DNA of 30,056 nt from assembly GCA_910577435.1 (NCBI GenBank), contig CAJTLV010000012.1, positions 1-30,056 on the forward strand, given 5' to 3'. This document shows positions 15,797 through 23,342 of this stretch, in pieces. The stretch is from an uncultured Christensenella sp. GTDB lineage: Bacteria; Bacillota; Clostridia; Christensenellales; Pumilibacteraceae. The translations under genes and the position numbers were made by a program. The notes beneath the pieces are model-generated. The model had not been told where the DNA came from. It ran no database searches and saw nothing but the letters and a program-made list of their open reading frames with translations. Numbering within the stretch: position 1 is the stretch's first letter; each line of letters starts with the position of its first letter.

Positions 15797-17284
15797 TTAA
15801 TCCTGCGGTATAGATTCGTCGTATAACGGTCTGTCTCCGCCTCGCGATATGAGCGCCTCTCCGCTCAAAAACAAATGTACCGAGTACAGACCCGAAACCG
15901 ACCGGGATACAGTAAACGAAGATTCGAATTGCCCTATAAATCCAAGTTCTTCTATCTTCTGAGCGGCAAACTCCTGCGCCGCTTCGTCGGGGTCTACCGC
16001 AACCTCGACGGGTACTGTTTCATAAAACCTGTGATGGGTGACGTACAGCGGTATCAACACATCATAGTTTGCCGTGTAACTCTCGCTTTCATACGACTCG
16101 AACGGCGCCGAAATTTCAAACAGTTCGTGACCGAACAGGCGCATACCCGTCTTTTGGGCGGAATTGCCGGTACGTCGATATTCGATCGCAGTTCCGCCGA
16201 ATTCCGCATTAAATGTGACTGCTATCTCGCCGTACACATCGGCGTCGCAATCGACAACCATCAGCGGCTCTCCGGTAGTCGACAGCAATTGTCCGTCCAC
16301 CAACAAGTCTCCTGCTTTAACAACATCGCCGCGCTTTACGGTAGGGCTACCCGAACGCGCAACTATGCGCGTGACCGTCGCGTCGTACTTCGAATAATAC
16401 GCGCCGTAGCTGATGTGTTCGACAAATTCCTTGCTCTCCAATACGTACACACAAAGCGTAGTGCCCACTATTTCGCAGGACGCGTCGGATACGCCGTCGA
16501 TACCGTTTACTATCGCCGAAACGCGCTCGCAATCCAGCTCGCTCTTTCTGAGTCCGGACTTTATGCCGGAAGCCGTCAATGCGCTCGATATTGCGGCGGT
16601 CGTAAGGCGCTCGTTGCCCGAAATATTCACCCTCCAAACATACCCGTATGACAGCGTCAAAAACAGCACGGCAAGTCCCGTTCCGACGGCAAGTCCGGCT
16701 CGCGCGAGAACGAACGCCGCAGTTCTGCCCACGCCGAAACTTTTGCCTACCGAAAAATTATAGCACAAATCATTCAAAATAGCAATAGCTTTGCGCAAGT
16801 CTTTTTTTCGTATTTTAAGTGTCGTTATCCCGTCTTTTCGCACAGCTTCGCGCACATCGATACCTGCCGCGCAAAACTTCGACGCGACCGACGCGCAGTC
16901 GCCGATTACAGACAACTCGACGCGCGGCATAAATCCGTAATTAACATAGTCGAAACCGCTCGAACGGTTGCCGAGCGCTTTGCGTATTTTAGCGTAAACC
17001 TTGCGCCGAGCCGCCGATCGAACGCGATTTACCTCTTGCCTGCGCTTAACATTCTCTTCGCGCGCACGCGCGAGTTCCATTCGTTCTATTGCCTTACGCC
17101 GTTCCGCTTCGGCACTTTGGGCGCGCTTGATTTTTATACGCTCCGCTTTGTCCGCATCCGCACGAATACGCGCCTGTTCTTTGCTCTCTGCGCGTTCTTT
17201 TTTTTGCACGAGCTTTTGCCTCGTTCTTTCCGCGCGGGACGAATGAGTTTCGATCCCGTTTGCCGTTACGTGCCTGCGCTTCAT
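15797..17284 (-). CDS. yqfD: Sporulation protein YqfD with charged N-terminal extension
   Basis: From about residue 110 the protein matches YqfD. A small soluble domain (GFMPRVELSVIGDCASVASKF..GI) precedes one membrane segment at about 191-214 (VGTGLAVLFLTLSYGYVW). A large extracytoplasmic part follows with VNISGNERLTTAAI, IARSGSPTVKRGDVVKAGDLLVDG and a beta-rich C-terminus. YqfD acts in spore development in Bacillus, where it is expressed in the mother cell. Residues 1-~105 are a very Arg/Lys/Glu/Ala-rich helix not typical of the family, making the protein 495 rather than about 400 residues. The ATG overlaps the yqfC stop as ATGA. Confidence 0.88.
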   Translation of the reverse strand: MKRRHVTANGIETHSSRAERTRQKLVQKKERAESKEQARIRADADKAERIKIKRAQSAEAERRKAIERMELARAREENVKRRQEVNRVRSAARRKVYAKIRKALGNRSSGFDYVNYGFMPRVELSVIGDCASVASKFCAAGIDVREAVRKDGITTLKIRKKDLRKAIAILNDLCYNFSVGKSFGVGRTAAFVLARAGLAVGTGLAVLFLTLSYGYVWRVNISGNERLTTAAISSALTASGIKSGLRKSELDCERVSAIVNGIDGVSDASCEIVGTTLCVYVLESKEFVEHISYGAYYSKYDATVTRIVARSGSPTVKRGDVVKAGDLLVDGQLLSTTGEPLMVVDCDADVYGEIAVTFNAEFGGTAIEYRRTGNSAQKTGMRLFGHELFEISAPFESYESESYTANYDVLIPLYVTHHRFYETVPVEVAVDPDEAAQEFAAQKIEELGFIGQFESSFTVSRSVSGLYSVHLFLSGEALISRGGDRPLYDESIPQD

Positions 17285-17535
17285 AACTCGGTTACCTTAA
17301 AGCCTTTGATTTCGCCCACAACGGAAACGCAGTCGCCCGTCATTTCCTTGACTGTGAGCTTACTGCCGACTATTGTTATCACGCTGTCGCGAGCGCCGAA
17401 TATCATTTCGTCGCCGTCCAATTTCACGGGTTTCGCTCCCTCCAAATAAACGGCGTTGCGTCCGAACATAACCGCCTGAAACTTTATTTCGGCAAGATTG
17501 GCAAACAGTCCCGCCGCTTGATCGATAAAACTCAT
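17281..17535 (-). CDS. yqfC: Sporulation protein YqfC
   Basis: An 84-residue protein of the YabP/YqfC family, beta-rich, with 'AVYLEGAKPVKLDGDEMIFGA' split across the expected strands and ITIVGSKLTVKEMTGDCVSVVGEIKGF at the C-terminal half. Its role is in sporulation, probably as a partner of YqfD. The gene begins the yqfC-yqfD-phoH-pgpH-ybeY/era run and is separated from the upstream glycosylase by a terminator. No convincing SigA promoter is visible before it; a sporulation sigma factor would be expected. Confidence 0.88.
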   Translation of the reverse strand: MSFIDQAAGLFANLAEIKFQAVMFGRNAVYLEGAKPVKLDGDEMIFGARDSVITIVGSKLTVKEMTGDCVSVVGEIKGFKVTEL

Positions 17536-17623
17536 TATGCCCCCGACTATAATTTATGTCGTATCGTTATCGTGTAGAACAGCTGTGCCGACCGTTCGGG
17601 CAAACACACGCCGCAACGCACAA

Positions 17624-17653
17624 TAAAAAAGCGCAGCCGATCGACTGCGCTTT
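17624..17653 (-). terminator. Rho-independent terminator after the glycosylase gene
   Basis: AAAGCGCAG (17628-17636) and CTGCGCTTT (17645-17653) form a 9-bp stem with an 8-nt loop. On the minus strand it is followed by TTTTTTATTG. It lies 22 nt after the glycosylase stop and separates it from yqfC. Confidence 0.9.
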
Positions 17654-17675
17654 GTCATATTCGTAATACGTATCG

Positions 17676-18479
17676 TCAGTCCTGCTCTTTAAGAATGGCG
17701 TTGTAATAGAACAGACACTGTTGCGCGTATCCCGCATAACTGCCGTACTTTTCCATCAAACGGCGGCGGAGCTGGATTTCGGTCTCCATTCCGTTGCGCT
17801 GTGTTTTGAGCATCCACGTATCGATCGGAAAAACTTCCAGCCTGCCGAGCGAGAACAGCATTACGCAATCCGCGACCTTTCGCCCGACGCCGGGCAGCGA
17901 CATAAGCAGCTTGCAAGCGTCGGCAGTGCGCGCGCTGTGCAAACGGTTCAATATATCCGTCTCACTGCAAATTCTCGCGCTGTCGTACAAATATCTCGAA
18001 CGGTAACCGCATCCCAAAGCGTCGAGTTGACGAATCGACAAATCGACCATTTGATCGGGAGTAGGAAAAACGTCGTCGAAAAGCGCGCATAAACGGTTTA
18101 TTATGCTCTTGATACGCGGAATGTTGTTGTTTGCGGAGATAATAAACGATATGATCGTTTCGAACAACGGCTGATGAAGTATGCGAAGCGCTCCGCAACT
18201 TTCAAGCGGCTTTTTAAGCTCCGGAAAGCGCGAAAGTTCACGCTTAACGCGCATAACGTCGCGATCGAGATTGAAATAATCGACGAAGAAATCCGTCGAT
18301 TTGGTTTCTATGACAATGCTGTTGCCGAGCGTGTAAACCTTGCAAGAATGCTTGCCGGACTTTACTATGTATCCGTCGTCCGTTTTTTCATAGCGGAAAA
18401 GCTGTCCGCACTCTATGGTCGCATCAACATCGAGATCTGCCCTATCCACGATAATTTTATTTGCTTCGGTCTTATACAT
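17676..18479 (-). CDS. ogg: 8-oxoguanine DNA glycosylase (OGG1-like, HhH-GPD)
   Basis: This bifunctional-type base-excision glycosylase removes 8-oxoguanine. The 267-residue protein starts with a beta domain (IIVDRADLDVDATIECGQLFRY), then has the helical HhH-GPD domain with ISFIISANNNIPRIKSIINRLC (111-131), GCGYRSRYLYDSA (156-168) and the hairpin LPGVGRKVADCVMLFSLG (195-212). K201 is the expected Schiff-base lysine and D220 in VFPIDTW the catalytic aspartate. The C-terminal GSYAGYAQQCLFYYN (246-260) is typical of clostridial OGG. The AAAGG ribosome binding site is weak and lies close to the terminator of the L21-Prp-L27 operon. Confidence 0.92.
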   Translation of the reverse strand: MYKTEANKIIVDRADLDVDATIECGQLFRYEKTDDGYIVKSGKHSCKVYTLGNSIVIETKSTDFFVDYFNLDRDVMRVKRELSRFPELKKPLESCGALRILHQPLFETIISFIISANNNIPRIKSIINRLCALFDDVFPTPDQMVDLSIRQLDALGCGYRSRYLYDSARICSETDILNRLHSARTADACKLLMSLPGVGRKVADCVMLFSLGRLEVFPIDTWMLKTQRNGMETEIQLRRRLMEKYGSYAGYAQQCLFYYNAILKEQD

Positions 18480-18500
18480 AGAAAATACCTTTATATACAG

Positions 18501-18524
18501 AAAAAGGGCTTGTACAGCCCCTTT
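18501..18524 (-). terminator. Terminator of the rplU-prp-rpmA operon
   Basis: On the minus strand GGGCT pairs with AGCCC around the loop GTACA, flanked by AAA/TTT, and runs into TTTTTC. It begins about 9 nt after the rpmA stop and ends just before the glycosylase gene. Confidence 0.85.
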
Positions 18525-18532
18525 GCTTTGAA

Positions 18533-18811
18533 TTACTGTGCTATCGGGTAAACACTCACGTGTTTGCGATTGCCTTTATTCTCGAATTTGACGTTACCGT
18601 CGACGAGCGCAAACAGCGTGTCGTCTCCGCCGCGACCAACGTTGGCGCCGGGATGGAACTTGGTTCCGCGCTGACGAACGAGAATATTACCGGCCAAAAC
18701 GAATTGACCGTCCGAACGCTTGACGCCCAAACGTTGCGCGTTGGAGTCTCTGCCGTTTTTGGTTGAACCGCCGCCCTTTTTATGTGCGAATAACTGAATA
18801 TCGATAAACAT
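18533..18811 (-). CDS. rpmA: 50S ribosomal protein L27
   Basis: L27 is a 92-residue protein of the large subunit whose N-terminus reaches the peptidyl-transferase centre. The sequence has AHKKGGGSTKNGRDS, RLGVKRSDGQFVLAGNILVRQRGTKFHPGANVGRGGDDTLFA split in the usual order and a basic C-terminus. The N-terminal MFIDIQLF before AHKK is the Firmicutes-type extension, removed by Prp between F8 and A9. The Prp gene is immediately upstream. The frame is open further upstream, but that extension overlaps prp; the ATG at 18811 follows GGAGG by 10 nt. Confidence 0.97.
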   Translation of the reverse strand: MFIDIQLFAHKKGGGSTKNGRDSNAQRLGVKRSDGQFVLAGNILVRQRGTKFHPGANVGRGGDDTLFALVDGNVKFENKGNRKHVSVYPIAQ

Positions 18812-18816
18812 AATTA

Positions 18817-19149
18817 TTAAACCTCCATAGTTTCGATCTTCGTAGATACGTATTGCGGATACCCGCTTCGAAGATCTTCCAAGCCTACGAGCAATGCCCG
18901 CAGTATTACATCTACATCGTGCCGCTTGTCGCAAGCCGCGCCGACCGCAAACTCGAACAAGCCTTTTTTGCCGTCGCGCACAAACTCGGTTTCCGCGCCC
19001 AAATCGTTGATAGCAAGATACGCTGTCTGCACCAGCGCGGATGTTGCCGCGCAAACGACGTCGCTTCCGTGTTCGGCAAAGCCGCTATGCCCCGCCGCAC
19101 GCACTCTGACGATAATTCCGTTCTCGTAAAAGAACGTTACAGTCGTCAT
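18817..19149 (-). CDS. prp: Ribosomal-processing cysteine protease Prp
   Basis: Prp cleaves the N-terminal extension of L27, which is essential in Staphylococcus aureus. The 110-residue protein has the catalytic dyad in AAGHSGFAEHGSDVVCAATS: H21 and C33, with the expected 11-residue spacing. Its start overlaps the rplU stop as ATGA and its stop lies 5 nt before the rpmA ATG. The operon therefore delivers protease and substrate together, and L27 here keeps the matching QLF/AHKK site. Confidence 0.95.
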   Translation of the reverse strand: MTTVTFFYENGIIVRVRAAGHSGFAEHGSDVVCAATSALVQTAYLAINDLGAETEFVRDGKKGLFEFAVGAACDKRHDVDVILRALLVGLEDLRSGYPQYVSTKIETMEV

Positions 19150-19439
19150 ACGATACTGTCGATCTTAATGCGCGTGTACTGCTGACGATGTCCCTGCTTT
19201 TTGCGCACATTTTTCTTTGCTTTGTACTTGAATACGACGACTTTCTTTGCCTTGAACTGTTTTACTACGGTAGCGACTACCTTTTTGGTCGCATCCGCAA
19301 CAATCTCGGCGCCTTCGCCCGTCAAAAGAGCTTTTAGCTCTACGGTCGAACCCTCCTCCGCATTCAAACGCTCGACGTCGAGAACGTCGCCGATGTTGAC
19401 GCGGTATTGCTTGCCGCCTGTCTCGATGATAGCAAACAT
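19146..19439 (-). CDS. rplU: 50S ribosomal protein L21
   Basis: L21 is a 97-residue 23S rRNA-binding protein. It starts MFAIIETGGKQYRVNIGDVL and ends with the basic KYKAKKNVRKKQGHRQQYT and IKIDSIV. An in-frame upstream ATG exists, but GGAGG lies 8 nt before the ATG at 19439 and the family starts exactly here. It is the first gene of rplU-prp-rpmA, with a promoter and a structured leader upstream. Confidence 0.97.
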   Translation of the reverse strand: MFAIIETGGKQYRVNIGDVLDVERLNAEEGSTVELKALLTGEGAEIVADATKKVVATVVKQFKAKKVVVFKYKAKKNVRKKQGHRQQYTRIKIDSIV

Positions 19440-19513
19440 AAGCATAACCTCCGTTAAGTATTCGCCGTCGGGGTTTCGGAATAACCGAATTAAGACCCTT
19501 TCCGTGCGGTTCA
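19440..19513 (-). promoter_or_regulatory. Structured 5' leader of rplU (possible L21 leader)
   Basis: The roughly 73-nt transcript leader contains a nested hairpin: GGGT/ACCC outside and TTCGG/CCGAA inside with loop TTATT (19470-19498), then GGAGG. Firmicutes rplU mRNAs are known to carry an L21 leader that may bind the protein for autoregulation. The position and hairpin are consistent with that family, but I cannot confirm membership without a covariance search. Confidence 0.5.
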
Positions 19514-19519
19514 TAAATT

Positions 19520-19549
19520 ATTTTAACATATCGCAAAACGCATTGTCAA
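19520..19549 (-). promoter_or_regulatory. SigA promoter of rplU-prp-rpmA
   Basis: The minus strand reads TTGACA (19544-19549), 18 nt, TAAAAT (19520-19525). Transcription should begin near 19513. Confidence 0.82.
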
Positions 19550-19651
19550 GCGATTGTCGCACACATAAATATAAAATTTTATATCGCACATTAAAAACAG
19601 CCATACCGTTTCCGCTGCAAAATCGTTGCGGCATCGGCATAATTTCCAACC

Positions 19652-19686
19652 AAAAACGGGGTTCGCACTCTGCGCGCGCCCCCGTT
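19652..19686 (-). terminator. Terminator of the surface-protein operon
   Basis: On the minus strand AACGGGG pairs with CCCCGTT, with an inner CGC/GCG pairing, followed by TTTTTGG. It starts 13 nt after the stop of the 75-residue gene and closes the operon that begins at the promoter at 25364-25392. Confidence 0.85.
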
Positions 19687-19698
19687 CGGTAGATCGAA

Positions 19699-19926
19699 TC
19701 AAACGATCTTTTTCAACTGCTCGGTGATTTCGCCCAGCTTTTCGCGTTTTACGTCGATCTCGGCGGTATACTGTCTGAAAAACTGCATTTCCGTCTCTTC
19801 CGGATCCTTGCGGCTGATCAGCGACTCCATAAGCGCGGCGAGAGAGCGAGTGCGTTTAATTTCGAGTTCTTTGATCTCGTCCTCCAAAAGACGTATCTCC
19901 TTTGCCAAGTCCTTTTTTAACGACAT
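19699..19926 (-). CDS. Small coiled-coil protein, third gene of the surface operon
   Basis: A 75-residue, highly charged protein with no signal peptide or membrane segment. Residues 1-30 (LAKEIRLLEDEIKELEIKR) and 50-75 (AEIDVKREKLGEITEQLKKI) have heptad-like leucine/isoleucine spacing, so a helical hairpin or dimeric coiled coil is likely. AAGGAGATAACTATT precedes the ATG. It follows the large membrane protein after 44 nt, and a terminator closes the unit just beyond it. I do not recognise a family. Its position suggests it could pair with the charged cytoplasmic tail encoded by the preceding gene; this is inference. Confidence 0.75.
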   Translation of the reverse strand: MSLKKDLAKEIRLLEDEIKELEIKRTRSLAALMESLISRKDPEETEMQFFRQYTAEIDVKREKLGEITEQLKKIV

Positions 19927-19970
19927 AATAGTTATCTCCTTTTTGATTTTTTATTTTATGTGCGGCGGAA

Positions 19971-22900
19971 CTATTCTTCCGTCGGAGTTTCGCTCGGAGC
20001 GTCTGTTGCCGCCGCTTCCGACTGTGCCTGTGACTGCTCGGATGCGGAAGCCGCCGCTTTCTCGCGCATAAGCTCGGCTTGCTTTCTCATAGCTTCGGCT
20101 TTGGCGCGCATTTTTTCGGCGCGCTGTTCTGCCGCCGCCGCTCTCACTTCAATGGCTTTCGCGCGCTCTTCTTCGGGCAATTCTCTCTCCGCGCGGCGTG
20201 CGGCGGCACGCTCTCTCGCCGCTTCTTTACGTTTTGCTTCCGCGACCGAACGCTTGCCCTCTTCCATCATTTTTGCCGCACGAACGGACGCGATTGTCGC
20301 TTCAACAGACGCGCGTGTGCGAATGGCTACGATTATCTTATTCGTAAGTATGCTGAATACACCTTTCTTCCACAGAATGAAGATTATAAGCGCGGCAACC
20401 GCAAGCGAACCCAGCACTATCAAAAGAACAGCCCACCACGCAAGGCCGGGTTTTTTGAATATATGGAATATAGTCGAGGTCTCGACGCCCGTATAATCGT
20501 TGCAGTCTCCGATGACGACGGTAAGCACATAGTCGCCCACACCGAGCGAAGCGAGCTTTCCGATTTCATCCTTACGACTGTCGAAAAGCACTTTTTCGTC
20601 CTTAGTCGTAGTAGTTACGATATAATGCATTGTGTCGTATCCGAACAACGCACTGCCGATGATCCCGTTCTCGCTTTCGTCGAACCTGCCTGTTATCCAG
20701 TTCTGCAAAGTCGGCTTGACGATCCAATCGTTAGTCGCTTTCGTGATATTGAAGCGAAGCGTCCGCTCCGCAGACCTGTCCGCGTCGACCAACGATTTAC
20801 CCGCCCAGAGATGACAGTCGGGATCGGTAAGCGTCAAAACGACATTGTATTCGCCGACCGACACGCCGCCGTTATTCTGCGTGACCGTGAATCCGCCGCC
20901 GGTACCCGCGTCGATGTCTGCGGTAAGCAGACTGCCCGTATAAGGCTTGGACAAGACCGTGCCGCTCGGCAGATCGACATAAGCAAACGCCGCGACGGTC
21001 ATAGTCAGTAATTCGCCGTCCTCTTCCGACACGTCGGCATAGTTCTTGCACACTATTTTATAATAGTAGTTATAAACTCCCGCAGTCGTCGGCTTGACGA
21101 GAGCCCCGTACGAATTTGTCATATCGCTCGCACGGTTGACAACGATGCTCGGCACGCCGACGTATTGCTCGGACGCCCAAAAGTTATCGGCAGGCAAACC
21201 GGAAATAGGTTCCACAGCTTCTTCCAGAGCCGCAGCGACCGATCTCATCGCCGATTCGTATACCGCCGATGTAGACGGTTCGGTCAAAATATATTCGAAC
21301 CTCGCGCCGAAAAGAAGATCGTTTATCTTTTTTACCGCATCAGGCGACATCGTGCCCGGAATTACGGTAAACTCGAACGTTTGATCGAATTTATCGCAAT
21401 GCACCTCACGACGATTCACTTCCGTTACGCCGTCCTCCGCATAGTCTATCTCGACGTAATCGAATGCTTCGGCGATGATCTTAAGCTCGTATTCGCCCGC
21501 AGGTATCGCGGCGTTCATATACGTTTCGAACTGCGCGTCGGCGAACTGATTGGTCTCTCTGGTATTTCCGCTTATATATGTAAGCTCGTAGGTAAATGTT
21601 TTAGGCTCTGCACCGCCGAAATATGTCTCGTGGCCGTAAGCGAGACGAGGCTCGACAACAGCGAATTGCTCGCCGTATACGTGCGTAGGAACGGCATAAT
21701 CGGCACCGCCCGCAAACACGAACCAGTTGTTCATATCGGCAACGTACCAAACTTTTTCGACAGTTGCGATACCGTTCGCATCGAGCGTAACTTTCAACCC
21801 GCGTTCCGTGCCGCCGAACACGCTACCGCCGTAAACGAACAAGTGATTCTTGTCGGCAGTCAAAGTTGCGGCAGTGGTATAAACGCCTATCTCGTCGGCT
21901 TCGCCCTTAGTGGTCTCGTAAGTAGCGGAAAATCCGTTCTCGACGAGCGACAGCGTAGCGCCGTGCAGTCTCGTAACGGAGTCAACGACCTCGACGGTTT
22001 CGGGTTCGTCGTTTGCCAAACCGAGCAAAAGTTTTTGATCGTCGTCGAGACGGGATAACGACGGATACTTCTTATCGCCGCCCATTGTCGTATACAGATA
22101 CACCGTGCGGTCCAGCAACGTCGCCGTCGAGTTTCCGTCGACGGCACGCCATACGAGCGATCCAGACGACGAAAGATTGATCGTCGCGCGGTCTATAACG
22201 ATCGTAAGTTCGTTGCCGGATATGGAGACGGTATACGTGCCTGCGTCCTTGAACGAAGTCTTTGTCTCGCTTGTTCCGTCGAAATCGACGTAACCTGTTA
22301 TCGTAACGGTCTCGGTCGTCACCTTTTTACTGCTGGGCGTAAGCAATGCGTTTATTGCGCTTACGGGAAATTCCACGCCGTTATAAACAAGATCGGTGCG
22401 CGCGACGAACGAATTATCGGCGTTGAGCGAGCTTGCATACAGCTTGATCGTCACCGTATTTTCCACAGCGAGCGCCGCCGTCATAGCCTCAATGGTCACG
22501 GCTTCCGCCGAATCTACAGAACGGTGCCACTGAGTGCCGTCTCCGCCGAGCGCTGCAGTACCGACATACGATTTGCCGTTTTCCACCCAAACGCCGTTGA
22601 TAAGCGCGTAGCCGTAATCCCTGCCGAACAGTTTTATCTCGGTATCGACGGGCGTATTCACCCCCTCCCAACTATCGCCGTAATAGTAATACTCGATTGT
22701 GACCAAATAGGTCAAGGAGTCGGTGTCTCCCGTGCAGTAATCCGCAAACGGGCTGTCGTTTGCTGATAGAGCTTTATACTGAGCAAGACTGTTAGCTACA
22801 ATACTTACGCTCGTATCGAAAGCCTCGCTACCCAAAACAAGATCGTCATCGAGGGAAACAGGCAATTCCAACGCGGTTATTTTGCTGTTGCCGAACGCGC

Positions 22901-23342
22901 GCGTCTCTATGCTTTTTATCGTAGACGGGAGCGACACGTAGCGCAAATTCTCGCAATCGGCTACCGCCGCAATGCCGACCGAAGTCAAGCCTTCCGGCAA
23001 AGCCAACTTGGAGATTCCCGTACCTGCCAATGCAAAATTGCCTATTTTTTTCAGGTTGCCGCTGTTTGCGAAAGTAATACCCTTGAGCTCACTCTTACCT
23101 ACAAACGCATAATCGGCTATCTCTTCGACCGACGCAGGAATGGTTACGGTAAAATCGCCGTCACCCTCGACCGTAAGCCCAGTGACTGTCTTTTCATCGT
23201 TGCTCAAAACGAGCGTCGCGACAGCATCCGCTGACGCTTTTCCCGTGCTGCCCGCAAACCCGATGAAACAGGTAAAAGCGGCAAGAGTCGCGAAAATAAC
23301 GGCAACTACGGCATATTTGAGTTTAATTGCTCTTTCTCTCAT
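19971..23342 (-). CDS. Single-pass surface protein: LRR_5/BspA-like repeats, long ectodomain, cytoplasmic coiled-coil tail
   Basis: 1123 residues. A signal peptide (hydrophobic core about 11-30, likely cut after KASA/DA near 38) is followed by BspA-type leucine-rich repeats at about 55-205. The repeat marks are 'IPASVEEIADYAFVGKSELKGI', 'LKKIGNFALAGTGISKLALPEG', 'LRYVSLPSTIKSIETRAFGNS'. A beta-rich ectodomain of about 750 residues then resembles repeated immunoglobulin-like modules, including 'YTVSISGNELTIVID' and 'GEYNVVLTLTDPDCHLW'. One transmembrane helix (about 967-989, AWWAVLLIVLGSLAVAALIIFI) precedes a 134-residue Ala/Glu/Arg/Lys tail that should be a long helix or coiled coil, ending in a Ser/Thr/Glu-rich tip. 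No sortase motif or enzyme domain is visible. Its ATG shares one base with the lipoprotein stop (TAATG). Adhesin or receptor is plausible; the ligand is unknown. Confidence 0.85.
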   Translation of the reverse strand: MRERAIKLKYAVVAVIFATLAAFTCFIGFAGSTGKASADAVATLVLSNDEKTVTGLTVEGDGDFTVTIPASVEEIADYAFVGKSELKGITFANSGNLKKIGNFALAGTGISKLALPEGLTSVGIAAVADCENLRYVSLPSTIKSIETRAFGNSKITALELPVSLDDDLVLGSEAFDTSVSIVANSLAQYKALSANDSPFADYCTGDTDSLTYLVTIEYYYYGDSWEGVNTPVDTEIKLFGRDYGYALINGVWVENGKSYVGTAALGGDGTQWHRSVDSAEAVTIEAMTAALAVENTVTIKLYASSLNADNSFVARTDLVYNGVEFPVSAINALLTPSSKKVTTETVTITGYVDFDGTSETKTSFKDAGTYTVSISGNELTIVIDRATINLSSSGSLVWRAVDGNSTATLLDRTVYLYTTMGGDKKYPSLSRLDDDQKLLLGLANDEPETVEVVDSVTRLHGATLSLVENGFSATYETTKGEADEIGVYTTAATLTADKNHLFVYGGSVFGGTERGLKVTLDANGIATVEKVWYVADMNNWFVFAGGADYAVPTHVYGEQFAVVEPRLAYGHETYFGGAEPKTFTYELTYISGNTRETNQFADAQFETYMNAAIPAGEYELKIIAEAFDYVEIDYAEDGVTEVNRREVHCDKFDQTFEFTVIPGTMSPDAVKKINDLLFGARFEYILTEPSTSAVYESAMRSVAAALEEAVEPISGLPADNFWASEQYVGVPSIVVNRASDMTNSYGALVKPTTAGVYNYYYKIVCKNYADVSEEDGELLTMTVAAFAYVDLPSGTVLSKPYTGSLLTADIDAGTGGGFTVTQNNGGVSVGEYNVVLTLTDPDCHLWAGKSLVDADRSAERTLRFNITKATNDWIVKPTLQNWITGRFDESENGIIGSALFGYDTMHYIVTTTTKDEKVLFDSRKDEIGKLASLGVGDYVLTVVIGDCNDYTGVETSTIFHIFKKPGLAWWAVLLIVLGSLAVAALIIFILWKKGVFSILTNKIIVAIRTRASVEATIASVRAAKMMEEGKRSVAEAKRKEAARERAAARRAERELPEEERAKAIEVRAAAAEQRAEKMRAKAEAMRKQAELMREKAAASASEQSQAQSEAAATDAPSETPTEE

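Noticed and set aside
17536..17625. Sporulation sigma (SigE-like) promoter before yqfC
   Set aside because: A CATAAATT sequence is present but no -35 element at proper spacing could be supported.
18812..19054. Long N-terminal extension of L27
   Set aside because: The extra residues overlap prp in another frame, are unlike L27, and the ATG at 18811 has a GGAGG site and the family N-terminus.
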